A stretch of DNA of 64,000 nucleotides, from positions 353,298-417,297 of the forward strand of contig NZ_VINQ01000002.1 in the NCBI RefSeq assembly GCF_008369105.1, in the 5' to 3' direction. The stretch comes from Aquicoccus porphyridii (GTDB taxonomy: Bacteria > Pseudomonadota > Alphaproteobacteria > Rhodobacterales > Rhodobacteraceae). The translations under genes were made by a program, and so were the position numbers. Below are positions 8,349-17,033 of this stretch, piece by piece (positions within the stretch are counted from its first letter, which is position 1; every line of letters starts with the position of its first letter). The notes below the pieces were generated by a model. The model saw only the letters and a program-made list of their open reading frames with translations, was not told the DNA's origin and did not search any database.

Positions 8349-9560
8349 ATGCCCCCCGCCCGCCTGCCCGTTCTCTTCATCGTCCTGACCGTGGTGATCG
8401 ACGCCATGGGGATCGGCCTCATCATGCCGGTCATGCCCGCGCTCATAGCCGAGGTCGATGGCGCCACGATCGCGCAGGCCGCCGTTTGGGGTGGCGTGCT
8501 CTCGACCGCCTTCGCGGTGATGCAATTCCTCTTCGCCCCGCTGGTCGGCGCGTTGTCGGACCGGTTCGGGCGACGGCCGGTGCTGCTCACCTCGCTTTTG
8601 GTGATGGCCGCCGATTACGTGGTCATGGCGCTGGCGGGCTCGATCTGGCTCCTGCTTGCAGGCCGGCTGATCGGCGGGATCACGGCAGCGACCCATTCCA
8701 CCGCCAACGCCTACATGGCCGACATCTCCGAGCCGCATGAGAAAGCCGCCCGTTTCGGCCTTGTCGGCGCGGGCTTCGGGATCGGTTTCGTGCTTGGGCC
8801 GGTGCTGGGCGGTCTGCTGGCCGAATACGGCACCCGCGCCCCGTTCTGGGCAGCGGGCGCGCTGGCACTGGCCAATGCCGGGCTGGGCGCGCTGGTGTTG
8901 CGCGAAACCGTCACCGACGCGATCCGCCGCCCGTTCCGCTGGTCACGCGCCAACCCGTTCGGCGCTTTCCGTTCGATCACCGCCTTTCCCGGCCTCCGGC
9001 CGATCCTCGCGGTCTATTTCCTCTACCAGGTGGCGAGCATGGTCTATCCCGCGATCTGGGCCTATTTCACCACCCTGCGCTTTGGCTGGACCGAGGCCAC
9101 GATCGGCCTGTCGCTTGGCATCTACGGGTTGTTCTTCGGGCTGGTGCAGGGCTTTGGCGTGCGCCCCGCCATGGCGCGGCTGGGCTATCGCGGCACGGTG
9201 ATCTTCGCGCTCTGGGTCGAGCTCTGCGCGCTGATCGTCACCGCCTTCGTCCCGTCCGGAACCCTGCTTCTGTTCCTGATTCCCATCGTCGCCCTGGGCG
9301 CCGTGGGCCTGCCCGCGCTGCAGGGCGCGATGTCACAGGCGGTGGCCGACGATGCGCAGGGCGAATTGCAGGGCGTGCTGACCTCGGCCAATTCCGTGGC
9401 GATGATCATCGCCCCGCTCGCCATGACCCAGAGTTTCGCCGCCTTCACCCGCGAGGGTGCCGCGCTCTACCTGCCCGGCGCGCCATTCCTTCTCGCCGCC
9501 ATGCTGATGGCGCTTTGCCTCGTGCTCTTTTTGCGCAGTTCCGTTTCGTCAGAACGTTGA
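8349..9560 (+). CDS. MFS transporter, TetA-like drug efflux family
   Basis: A 403-residue protein with twelve predicted membrane helices. It opens with VVIDAMGIGLIMPVMP, the helix-1 pattern of the DHA1/TCR tetracycline-efflux group, and has motif A (GALSDRFGRRPVLL) in the 2-3 loop and a GFVLGPVLGG motif C in helix 5. Such proteins export drugs in exchange for protons across the inner membrane. The true substrate is unknown; many proteobacteria carry such genes without tetracycline resistance. It sits 100 nt after pcaB on the same strand and could be a separate unit. Confidence 0.85.
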   Translation: MPPARLPVLFIVLTVVIDAMGIGLIMPVMPALIAEVDGATIAQAAVWGGVLSTAFAVMQFLFAPLVGALSDRFGRRPVLLTSLLVMAADYVVMALAGSIWLLLAGRLIGGITAATHSTANAYMADISEPHEKAARFGLVGAGFGIGFVLGPVLGGLLAEYGTRAPFWAAGALALANAGLGALVLRETVTDAIRRPFRWSRANPFGAFRSITAFPGLRPILAVYFLYQVASMVYPAIWAYFTTLRFGWTEATIGLSLGIYGLFFGLVQGFGVRPAMARLGYRGTVIFALWVELCALIVTAFVPSGTLLLFLIPIVALGAVGLPALQGAMSQAVADDAQGELQGVLTSANSVAMIIAPLAMTQSFAAFTREGAALYLPGAPFLLAAMLMALCLVLFLRSSVSSER

Positions 9561-9640
9561 AGCCGCTCCGATTGGCACTTGCCGCGCGCTCTTCGCGGGG
9601 CCACTCTCGCCCAAAGACCAACAGGGAGGCCCAGGAACCA

Positions 9641-10723
9641 ATGACCGCCATCAAAGCCGCCGTATGCCACGAATTCGGCCAACCCCTCACCATCGAAACG
9701 GTCGAGCTTCGCGCCCCCGAAATGGGCGAAGTCGAGGTCGCGCTCGAGGCCGTGGCGATCTGCCATTCCGACATTTCCTTTGCCGAAGGCGCATGGGGCG
9801 GCACGCTTCCAGCCGTTTATGGCCACGAAGCCGCGGGCAAGGTTTCGACCGTGGGCGCGGGTGTGCGCGATGTCAACGTGGGCGACGATGTTCTCGTGAC
9901 GCTGATCCGCGCCTGCGGCACCTGCCCGTCCTGCGCGGGCGGCAAACCGACGATCTGCGAAACCCCCTATAACGGCGATCGCGGGCCGCTCGCCATGCCC
10001 GACGGCTCGACCCTGCACCAGGCCATGGCCTGCGGTGCCTTTGCCGAAAAGGTCGTCGTCGATCAAAGCCAGATCGCGAAACTGCCCGCCGACATGAAAA
10101 AGGACGTGGCCTGCCTGCTGTCCTGCGGGGTCATCACCGGCGTCGGCGCGGTGGTGAACGCCGCCGGGTTCAAGGCCGGGCAGGACGCGGTGGTGATCGG
10201 CGCTGGCGGCGTCGGGCTCAACGCCATCCAGGGCGCGCGCATCGCCGGGGCAAGGCGCATCGTCGCCGTCGACATGAGCGAGGAAAAACTCGCCGACGCG
10301 ATGGAATTCGGTGCCACCGACGGGGTGCTGGCCACCGATCCCAAACCCTGGCGCGCGGCGATGAAGGCGATGGGGCGCGGCGCGGATGCGGTATTCGTCA
10401 CCGTCGGTGCGATCCCCGCCTATGACGTGGCGCCGCGCTATCTCGCCCGGGGCGGCAAGGTGGTGATGATCGGCATGCCCCACTCCTCCGAGGTATCGAC
10501 CTATTCACCGGTGGTCATGGCCGCCGTGGGCCAGGGCATGGTCGGCTCGAAAATGGGCGACGTGGTGATCCGCCGCGACATCCCGTGGATGATCGACCTC
10601 TACCAGCAGGGGCGGCTGAAACTCGACGAATTGATCTCGAACCGCTGGCAACTCAACCAGATCAACGAGGCGATCGCCGACACCAAATCCGGCAGCGCCC
10701 GGCGCAACGTGATCCTGTTCTGA
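9641..10723 (+). CDS. zinc-dependent alcohol dehydrogenase, class III-like
   Basis: A 360-residue medium-chain dehydrogenase. The catalytic zinc ligands are Cys41, His62 and a Cys in LLSCGVITG, and Cys92, 95, 98 and 106 form the structural zinc site. An IGAGGVGL motif binds NAD near residue 185. Such enzymes oxidise alcohols or S-hydroxymethyl-glutathione; the sequence is closer to the NDMA-dependent or benzyl-alcohol type than to canonical AdhC, but I cannot fix the substrate. The start is ATG 9641 after AGGGAGG. A mandelate-racemase-family gene follows after 74 nt in the same direction. Confidence 0.82.
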   Translation: MTAIKAAVCHEFGQPLTIETVELRAPEMGEVEVALEAVAICHSDISFAEGAWGGTLPAVYGHEAAGKVSTVGAGVRDVNVGDDVLVTLIRACGTCPSCAGGKPTICETPYNGDRGPLAMPDGSTLHQAMACGAFAEKVVVDQSQIAKLPADMKKDVACLLSCGVITGVGAVVNAAGFKAGQDAVVIGAGGVGLNAIQGARIAGARRIVAVDMSEEKLADAMEFGATDGVLATDPKPWRAAMKAMGRGADAVFVTVGAIPAYDVAPRYLARGGKVVMIGMPHSSEVSTYSPVVMAAVGQGMVGSKMGDVVIRRDIPWMIDLYQQGRLKLDELISNRWQLNQINEAIADTKSGSARRNVILF

Positions 10724-10797
10724 CGCGGACGGGGTTGTTTTCCCCGACCCGCCCGGGCGAAGTTGCGGCAAATCTCGCACCTGACGGAGCCACGCCC

Positions 10798-12030
10798 ATG
10801 AAACTTGCCGATCTCGACATCATCGTCACCGCCCCGCCCGCGCCGGGCTGGGGCGGGCGCTACTGGATTCTCGTCAAGCTGACCACCGACACGGGCATCA
10901 CCGGCTGGGGCGAATGCTATGCCGCCTCGGTCGGCCCCGAGGTGATGCGCGCCGTCATTTCGGACGTCTTCACCCGCCACATGGCAGGCGAAAACCCCGA
11001 AAACATCGAGCTGATGTTCCGCCGCGCCTATTCCTCGGGTTTCACCCAACGCCCCGATCTCACCGTGATGGGCGCCTTTTCCGGGCTCGAAATCGCCTGT
11101 TGGGATATCCTCGGCAAACACCGCGACCGCCCGGTTCACGCCCTGATCGGCGGGCGCATGAACGACCGCATCCGCGCCTATACCTATCTCTACCCGCTGC
11201 CCGATCAGGATCTTGAAACCTTCTGGACCGATCCCGACGCCGCCGCGATCAGCGCCGCGGACGCTGTCGCGCGCGGCTATACGGCGGTGAAATTCGACCC
11301 CGCAGGGCCCTACACGATGCGCGGCGGCCACATGCCCGCGATGTCCGACATCTCGACCTCTGTGGCCTTCTGCAAGGCCATTCGCGAGGCGGTGGGCGAT
11401 CGCGCCGACCTCTTGTTCGGCACGCATGGGCAATTCACCACCGCGGGCGCGATCCGGCTGGGCCAGGCAATCGAACCCTATTCCCCGCTCTGGTTCGAGG
11501 AACCCACACCCCCCGATCATATCGAGGATATGGCCCGCGTCGCGCGCCAGGTCCGCATCCCCGTCGCCACCGGTGAGCGGATGACGACAAAGTCCGAATT
11601 CGCCGCCGTGCTGCGCGCCGGGGCGGCCGAGATCCTGCAACCGGCGCTGGGCCGCGCGGGCGGCATCTGGGAAATGAAGAAAACCGCCGCCATCGCCGAG
11701 GTGTTCAACGCCCAGATCGCCCCGCATCTCTATGCCGGCCCCGTCGAATGGGCCGCCAATATCCACCTCGCCGCGTCGATCCCCAACATCCTCTTGCTGG
11801 AAACCATCGAAACCGATTTCCACCGCGACCTGATCGGCGGCACGATTTCGGTCGAGAACGGCTTCGTCACGCCCCCTTCCGCCCCCGGTCTCGGGATCGA
11901 GGTGAACGAAGACCTGGCCCGCGCCCATCCCTATACCGGTGACGGTTTGCATCTCCAGATGCAGGATGCGCCTTGCGATTATGCAAATGGCAACAATTTC
12001 CAGGGCGGGGCGCCGGTCAAGGGCCTGTAA
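10798..12030 (+). CDS. mandelate racemase/muconate lactonizing enzyme family protein
   Basis: A 410-residue enolase-superfamily enzyme. The capping domain covers roughly residues 1-125. In the barrel, an A-V-K-F-D motif, GTHGQFT, FEEP and TGERM supply the metal ligands and catalytic residues. The GTHGQFT variant is seen in acid-sugar dehydratases, such as galactonate-type enzymes, rather than in muconate cycloisomerases. Members remove water from sugar acids in a Mg-dependent way. The start is ATG 10798 after GACGGAGCC. It is probably cotranscribed with the alcohol dehydrogenase, which would suit an alcohol or sugar-acid route, but this is inference. Confidence 0.8.
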   Translation: MKLADLDIIVTAPPAPGWGGRYWILVKLTTDTGITGWGECYAASVGPEVMRAVISDVFTRHMAGENPENIELMFRRAYSSGFTQRPDLTVMGAFSGLEIACWDILGKHRDRPVHALIGGRMNDRIRAYTYLYPLPDQDLETFWTDPDAAAISAADAVARGYTAVKFDPAGPYTMRGGHMPAMSDISTSVAFCKAIREAVGDRADLLFGTHGQFTTAGAIRLGQAIEPYSPLWFEEPTPPDHIEDMARVARQVRIPVATGERMTTKSEFAAVLRAGAAEILQPALGRAGGIWEMKKTAAIAEVFNAQIAPHLYAGPVEWAANIHLAASIPNILLLETIETDFHRDLIGGTISVENGFVTPPSAPGLGIEVNEDLARAHPYTGDGLHLQMQDAPCDYANGNNFQGGAPVKGL

Positions 12031-12092
12031 ATCTCGCCTTTGCCACCTACATATGCTAAACACCGCATGAATGAACAGTGAGGAGCATCAGC

Positions 12093-12446
12093 TTGGACGC
12101 CAAGCCCCCCCCGGCACCGCCCAGCGAAATGGCCCGCAGCGCGGCAAGCGCCGCCGCCTATCTCAAGACGCTCGCCCACGAGGGTCGGCTCATGATCCTG
12201 TGCCATCTCGGCTCGGGCGAGAAATCGGTGGGCGAGCTGGAAGAGCTGCTCGATATCCGTCAGGCCGCGGTGAGCCAGATGCTCGCCCGCCTGCGCGAGG
12301 AACAACTCGTCAAGACCCGGCGCGACGGCAAGACCGTCTATTACAGCCTCGCCGATGAAAGCACCTACGAGGTGATTTCCCTGCTCTACCGCCTGTTCTG
12401 CGCCCCCGGCGACACCCGGCCCGGCGATCCGGTTCCCTGCGGCTGA
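12093..12446 (+). CDS. ArsR-family repressor, SqrR/BigR-like thiol sensor
   Basis: A winged-helix ArsR regulator with a DNA-recognition helix in the RQAAVSQMLARLR stretch. Instead of metal-binding ELCVCDL it has one Cys in MILCHL and one in LYRLFC, 66 residues apart. That is exactly the spacing of Cys41 and Cys107 in SqrR, the persulfide-responsive repressor of Rhodobacter. TTG 12093 is preferred as start because AGGAG lies seven nucleotides before it; GTG 12078 would add five residues. No sulfide-oxidation gene is next to it, so its targets are elsewhere or it controls the acyl-CoA ligase region. Confidence 0.8.
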   Translation: MDAKPPPAPPSEMARSAASAAAYLKTLAHEGRLMILCHLGSGEKSVGELEELLDIRQAAVSQMLARLREEQLVKTRRDGKTVYYSLADESTYEVISLLYRLFCAPGDTRPGDPVPCG

Positions 12447-12577
12447 GATACGCCACCCGGCATCGCAGCGACCTGACCCTACGTCACCCTCCAACCCCCG
12501 CGAGCCGGGCAAGAGAAACATCTTGGCCTGCACCGTGGCCCGTGTAATCTCGCCGAAAAATACGGGAGGAGATTACA

Positions 12578-14137
12578 ATGACCATCTACAAAAGCCGGTT
12601 CCCCGATGTGGCGCTGAGCGACAAGACCATCACCCAGCGCGTGTTCGAGGGCATCGACCCCGAGGCGACCATCCTGATCGACGGCCCCACGGGGCGCGCG
12701 ATGACCGGGGCGCAGTTCGTCGGCGGGGTGAAATCGCTGGCCGGCGGGCTCACGGCGCGCGGGTATGGCGCGGGCAAGGTGGTGGCGCTGATGGCGCCCA
12801 ACATTCCCGAATATTGCGTGGTCTTTCACGCCAGCGCATGGGCCGGCGGCACCGTGACCACGATCAACCCCACCTATACCGCGCATGAGGTCAACCATCA
12901 GCTCACCGATGCCGCCGCCGATGTGCTTGTCACCATCGCCATGTTCGCCGACACCGCCCGCGCGGCGATCAAGGGCACCGGAATCAAGGAAATCGTCATC
13001 ATCGGCGACGCCCCCGAGGGCATGGTCCCGCTCGCCGAGTTGATGGGCGCCCCGATGGCCGAACAGGCCCCGGTCGACGTCGCCGAGCATGTTGTCGCCC
13101 TGCCCTATTCCAGCGGCACGACCGGCCTGCCCAAGGGGGTGATGCTCACCCATCAGAACCTTGTCGTGAACATCGACCAATCGCTGGCCCCCGCCGACGT
13201 GCAACCGGGCGAGTTGACCGTCGCCTTCCTGCCGTTCTTTCACATCTACGGGCTCGAAGTGCTGATGAACATCTATCTCGCCGCCGGTGGCGGGCTCGTC
13301 ACCATGCCGCGCTTCGATCTCGAAATGTATCTCAAGCTGGTCGAACAATACAAAACCCCGCGCCTCTGGATCGTGCCCCCGGTTGCGCTGGCGCTGGCCA
13401 AACATCCGCTGGTCGATCAATTCGATCTCGGTCATGTCGAGCAGGTCAATTCCGCCGCTGCCCCCCTCGGCGCCGATGTCGCCCAGGCGATGGGCGACCG
13501 GCTCGGCACCAACGCAACGCAAGGCTACGGCATGACCGAGCTTTCGCCGGTCAGCCACATCTCACCCCAGGGCCAGTGCAAACCCGGTGCCTCGGGCGTG
13601 TCGATCTCCAACACCGAATGCCGCATCGTGAACCCCGAAACGCTCGAAGATGTGAAACCGGGCGAGGACGGAGAGCTTTGGGTGCGCGGCCCGCAGGTGA
13701 TGAAGGGCTATCTCAACAACGACAAGGCCACGTCTGAGACCATCGTCGAGGGCGGCTGGCTCAGGACCGGCGACATCGCTCATTTCGACGCGGACGGATA
13801 CCTCTTCATCACCGACCGCTTGAAGGAACTCATCAAATACAAGGGTTTCCAAGTCGCCCCGGCCGAGCTTGAGGCCGAGCTTGTCACCCATCCCGCGATT
13901 GCCGACGCCGCCGTGATCGGCGTGCCCGACGATGACGCGGGCGAATTGCCCATGGCCTTCGTCGTCGCCGCACCGGGGGCCGAGCCGCCCACGCTCGACG
14001 TCGTGAAGGACTATCTCGAAACCCGGCTCGCGCATTACAAACAGGTGCGCCTCATGGAAGTGGTCGACGAGGTTCCCAAATCCGCCAGCGGCAAGATCCT
14101 GCGCCGTCTCCTGCGCGACCGCGTCGCTGCGGGCTGA
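12578..14137 (+). CDS. AMP-binding acyl-CoA ligase, 4-coumarate-CoA-ligase-like
   Basis: A 519-residue ANL-superfamily enzyme. The ATP-binding P-loop YSSGTTGLPKGV lies near residue 178, YGMTELSP is the A5 motif, TGDIAHFDADGY is A7, and the catalytic lysine is in KSASGKILRR at the C-terminus. The enzyme activates a carboxylate via an acyl-adenylate to an acyl-CoA. Overall layout resembles 4-coumarate-CoA ligases and medium-chain acyl-CoA synthetases; the substrate is not decidable here. The start follows GGGAGGAG. It precedes a TRAP carboxylate transporter by 118 nt on the same strand, suggesting an imported organic acid is activated. Confidence 0.85.
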   Translation: MTIYKSRFPDVALSDKTITQRVFEGIDPEATILIDGPTGRAMTGAQFVGGVKSLAGGLTARGYGAGKVVALMAPNIPEYCVVFHASAWAGGTVTTINPTYTAHEVNHQLTDAAADVLVTIAMFADTARAAIKGTGIKEIVIIGDAPEGMVPLAELMGAPMAEQAPVDVAEHVVALPYSSGTTGLPKGVMLTHQNLVVNIDQSLAPADVQPGELTVAFLPFFHIYGLEVLMNIYLAAGGGLVTMPRFDLEMYLKLVEQYKTPRLWIVPPVALALAKHPLVDQFDLGHVEQVNSAAAPLGADVAQAMGDRLGTNATQGYGMTELSPVSHISPQGQCKPGASGVSISNTECRIVNPETLEDVKPGEDGELWVRGPQVMKGYLNNDKATSETIVEGGWLRTGDIAHFDADGYLFITDRLKELIKYKGFQVAPAELEAELVTHPAIADAAVIGVPDDDAGELPMAFVVAAPGAEPPTLDVVKDYLETRLAHYKQVRLMEVVDEVPKSASGKILRRLLRDRVAAG

Positions 14138-14255
14138 CCGCCCCACCACGGCTTGCGGGTTGACACCACGGGCAGGAACGCCATTCTGCGTCCAATCGCC
14201 GCGCGGTGGAGCGCGGCGAAAAGATCAAGAACAGAACCACCGGAGGAGGAAATCC

Positions 14256-15233
14256 ATGAGACATCTGCTGGGCGGTCTTGCCGCCGCTGCCATGCTGGCC
14301 GTCACGCCGGTCATGGCCGACACCACGCTGCGCATCACGCTGCAACTGCCACTCAAAAGCCATCTCGGCCAGAATCTCCTGATGTTCAAGGAAGAGGTCG
14401 AAGCCAAATCCGACATGAAGATCGAGATCTATGACAGCGCCCAGCTCTACCGCGACAACGAAGTGCCCCAGGCCGTGGGCGCGGGCGAGATCGAGATGGG
14501 CGTCGCCTCGCTCACCCGCTATGTCGGCGAAATCCCGGCGGTCGATATCTTCTACATGCCCTTCGTGCTCAACACCGAGGAAAAGGTGCGCGCCGCCGTC
14601 GCCCCCGACTCGCCCGTACGCGGGCCGATCGACGACGCGATCCGCGACACCGGCTCGCATGTGCTCTGGTGGCAGGCCTATGGCGGCTCGGTCCTTCTGA
14701 GCAAGGGCGAACCGCTGCGCGGCCCCGAGGACATGGCGGGCAAGAAGGCCCGCGTCTTCGGCAAATGGCTGGGTGAATGGGTCAACGTCCTGGGCGGCGC
14801 CCCGACGCTGATCTCCGGCTCCGAACAGTTCCTCGCCTACCAGCGCGGCACCGTCGATATCGGCATGACCGGCGTCTCGGGCGTCGTCTCGCGCAAGCTG
14901 TGGGAGGTGATGGACACGATCACCGCCGTCAACAACGCCGATATCGAGTTCATCGTCGTGATCAACGAAGACGTGTGGGAAGGCTTGAGCGACGAACAGC
15001 GCAACATCCTGACCACCGCGGCCCGCAACGCCGAAACGTCGGTGCGCGACTACATGTCGGAATTCGAAGCCAATGCCTTCAAGGAGGCCGAGGCCAACGG
15101 CATGACCGTTCACTTCCCCACGGACGAGGAAATTGCCGCATGGCGCGAGGCCTCTGCCCCGGTGATCGAGGCATGGCTCGCCGAATCCGGCGAACTGGGC
15201 CAACAGCTTCTCGATGCGGCCGAAAGCTTCTGA
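14256..15233 (+). CDS. TRAP transporter substrate-binding protein, DctP family
   Basis: A 325-residue periplasmic binding protein. An N-terminal signal peptide ends near VMA-DTT (residues 1-21), followed by the TRAP binding fold. The KKARVFGK stretch holds the arginine that usually clamps the ligand carboxylate, and the QRGTVDIGMTG region is the typical second-domain strand. It delivers an organic acid to the membrane pair encoded next. The start is ATG 14256 after GGAGGAGGA; the open frame upstream to 14160 lacks similarity. It is the first gene of a P-Q-M-lyase operon. Confidence 0.88.
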   Translation: MRHLLGGLAAAAMLAVTPVMADTTLRITLQLPLKSHLGQNLLMFKEEVEAKSDMKIEIYDSAQLYRDNEVPQAVGAGEIEMGVASLTRYVGEIPAVDIFYMPFVLNTEEKVRAAVAPDSPVRGPIDDAIRDTGSHVLWWQAYGGSVLLSKGEPLRGPEDMAGKKARVFGKWLGEWVNVLGGAPTLISGSEQFLAYQRGTVDIGMTGVSGVVSRKLWEVMDTITAVNNADIEFIVVINEDVWEGLSDEQRNILTTAARNAETSVRDYMSEFEANAFKEAEANGMTVHFPTDEEIAAWREASAPVIEAWLAESGELGQQLLDAAESF

Positions 15234-15239
15234 TCGTCC

Positions 15240-15752
15240 ATGCAGGCGTTTGCATCCCTGATTGATCGCATCGCCGATCATCTGGCCCAGCTTTGCGGCT
15301 GGGCCTATTTCACCATCGGGCTGATGCTGGGCTTCGAGGTGATCGCGCGCTATTTCTTCAACGCGCCCACGATCTGGGCCGAGGAACTGTCGCGGCTGCT
15401 GTTCATCTTCGCGACCCTGCTCGCCGCCCCCGCGCTCCTGCGCCATAACGGGCATATCCGCGTCACCGCGCTCACCGTCCTGATGGGCCCCGGTGCACAA
15501 CGGCTGATGCGGCTCCTGGCGCTTGGCTTCGTGGTCGCGTTCTGCTGCGTGATGGTGTGGTATGGCAAGGACGCGCCGCTCAATTCCTTCCTGCGCGGGC
15601 GCTCGTCGGGGTCGATGCTCGACATTCCCGCATGGTGGTCGCAATCCGCCGTGCCGCTGGCCTTTGCCCTGCTGGGGCTACAGGCCGTGATCGAATTCAT
15701 CCGCTGCGCGCTCGGCGCGCCGCTACCCCCTGACGCACATGCACCGGAATAG
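15240..15752 (+). CDS. TRAP transporter small permease, DctQ family
   Basis: A 170-residue inner-membrane protein with four predicted helices and the conserved FNAPTIWAEELSR loop between helices 1 and 2, characteristic of DctQ subunits. Together with the 12-helix DctM it forms the sodium-driven TRAP permease. It starts six nucleotides after the stop of the binding-protein gene and ends six nucleotides before dctM, so the three are an operon. No strong ribosome site is visible, in keeping with translational coupling. Confidence 0.88.
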   Translation: MQAFASLIDRIADHLAQLCGWAYFTIGLMLGFEVIARYFFNAPTIWAEELSRLLFIFATLLAAPALLRHNGHIRVTALTVLMGPGAQRLMRLLALGFVVAFCCVMVWYGKDAPLNSFLRGRSSGSMLDIPAWWSQSAVPLAFALLGLQAVIEFIRCALGAPLPPDAHAPE

Positions 15753-15758
15753 GCCCTC

Positions 15759-17033
15759 GTGACCGTTCTCCTGATCCTGATCGCACTTTTCGTGCTTCTG
15801 CTCGTCGGCGTGCCGGTGGCCTTTGCCCTTGGCGGCCTCGGCATCGGCCTGCTGATCATCGGCGATTTCGCCCCGCGCATCGCCTCGACCGCGCTCCTGT
15901 CCTCGCTCGACAGTTTCATCCTGATCGCGGTGCCGCTGTTCCTCTTGATGTCCAACATCCTGTTGCGCGGCGGCGTCGGGCGCGATCTCTTCGCGGCGGT
16001 GCAGGCTTGGGTCGGCCACTGGCCCGGCGGGCTGGCCGTGGCGACGGTGATCTCCTGCGGGCTGTTTTCGGCCATTTCCGGCTCGTCCGTGGCCACCGCC
16101 GGCACCATCGGCGCGGTCGCCATCCCCGAGATGACCAAGCGCGGCTATCCGCGCCCCTTCGTCTTCGGGCTGCTGGCGGCGGGCGGCACGCTCGGTATCC
16201 TCATTCCCCCCTCGATCATCCTCATCGTCTATGGCGTGATCACCGAATCCTCGATCCTCGGCCTCTTCATGGCCGGGATCGGGCCGGGGCTTCTGCTGAT
16301 GACTCTCTTCATCGGCTATTCGATGCTCTACGCGCGCTTTTCCTCGCAATATCGCCCCATGCCAAAGGCAAGCTGGGGCGAACGCCGCTCCACCGCGCTC
16401 CGGGCGCTGCCCACCATGGCGCTGGCCGCCTTGGTCATCACGGGCATCTATGCCGGCTGGTTCACCCCGACCGAAGCCTCCGCCATCGGCTTTCTCGGCG
16501 CACTCTTCCTCACCTTCGTGCTGCTGCGCAGCCTCGATCTCGCCGGGCTGCGACAGGCGGTGATGGACGGGCTGCGGGCCTCGGCGGCAATCCTGCTGAT
16601 CGTGGCGGGCGCCAAGATCTTCGGCAAGGCGATCGCGCTCTGGCGCATTCCCCAGGATGTCTCGACCTTCATCAGCTCCAACATCGACACGATCGGGCTG
16701 TTCATCGTCGCCGTGGGCATCGCGCTCCTGGTCATGGGCCTCTTCATGGAGGCGCTTTCGATGATGCTGATCATGATGCCGGTGCTGGCCGGGGCCGTCA
16801 CGGCGCTTGGGATCGACCCGATCTGGTTCGGCATCTTCTTCGTGCTGATGGTCGAATGCGCGCTGATCACCCCGCCGGTGGGGCTCAATCTCTACGTGAT
16901 CCAGGCCATCGGCCGCGCCAGCCTCGGCGAAGTCGCACGCGGCGCCGCACCCTTTGTCGCGCTGATGCTCGCCACCGTTTTCATCATCTACTGGGTCGAG
17001 GATATCGTTCTATGGCTGCCACGGGTTCTGTAA
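15759..17033 (+). CDS. TRAP transporter large permease, DctM family
   Basis: A 424-residue DctM subunit with about twelve membrane helices. The stretches GSSVATAGTIGAVAIPEM and GILIPPSIILIVYGVITE are the hallmark re-entrant hairpin regions, and a second copy with LITPPVGLNLYVIQ lies near residue 370. It catalyses ion-coupled uptake of the ligand carried by the DctP protein. Translation starts at GTG 15759. Its last 22 nt overlap the start of the isocitrate-lyase-fold gene, which ties that enzyme to the metabolism of the transported acid. Confidence 0.9.
   Translation: MTVLLILIALFVLLLVGVPVAFALGGLGIGLLIIGDFAPRIASTALLSSLDSFILIAVPLFLLMSNILLRGGVGRDLFAAVQAWVGHWPGGLAVATVISCGLFSAISGSSVATAGTIGAVAIPEMTKRGYPRPFVFGLLAAGGTLGILIPPSIILIVYGVITESSILGLFMAGIGPGLLLMTLFIGYSMLYARFSSQYRPMPKASWGERRSTALRALPTMALAALVITGIYAGWFTPTEASAIGFLGALFLTFVLLRSLDLAGLRQAVMDGLRASAAILLIVAGAKIFGKAIALWRIPQDVSTFISSNIDTIGLFIVAVGIALLVMGLFMEALSMMLIMMPVLAGAVTALGIDPIWFGIFFVLMVECALITPPVGLNLYVIQAIGRASLGEVARGAAPFVALMLATVFIIYWVEDIVLWLPRVL

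Noticed and set aside
15350-16138. Long minus-strand frames opposite dctQ/dctM, and similar long antisense frames opposite most genes
   Set aside because: High-GC codon bias makes long shadow frames; the residue composition (rich in Arg, Pro, His, Gly) and lack of motifs show they are not genes.
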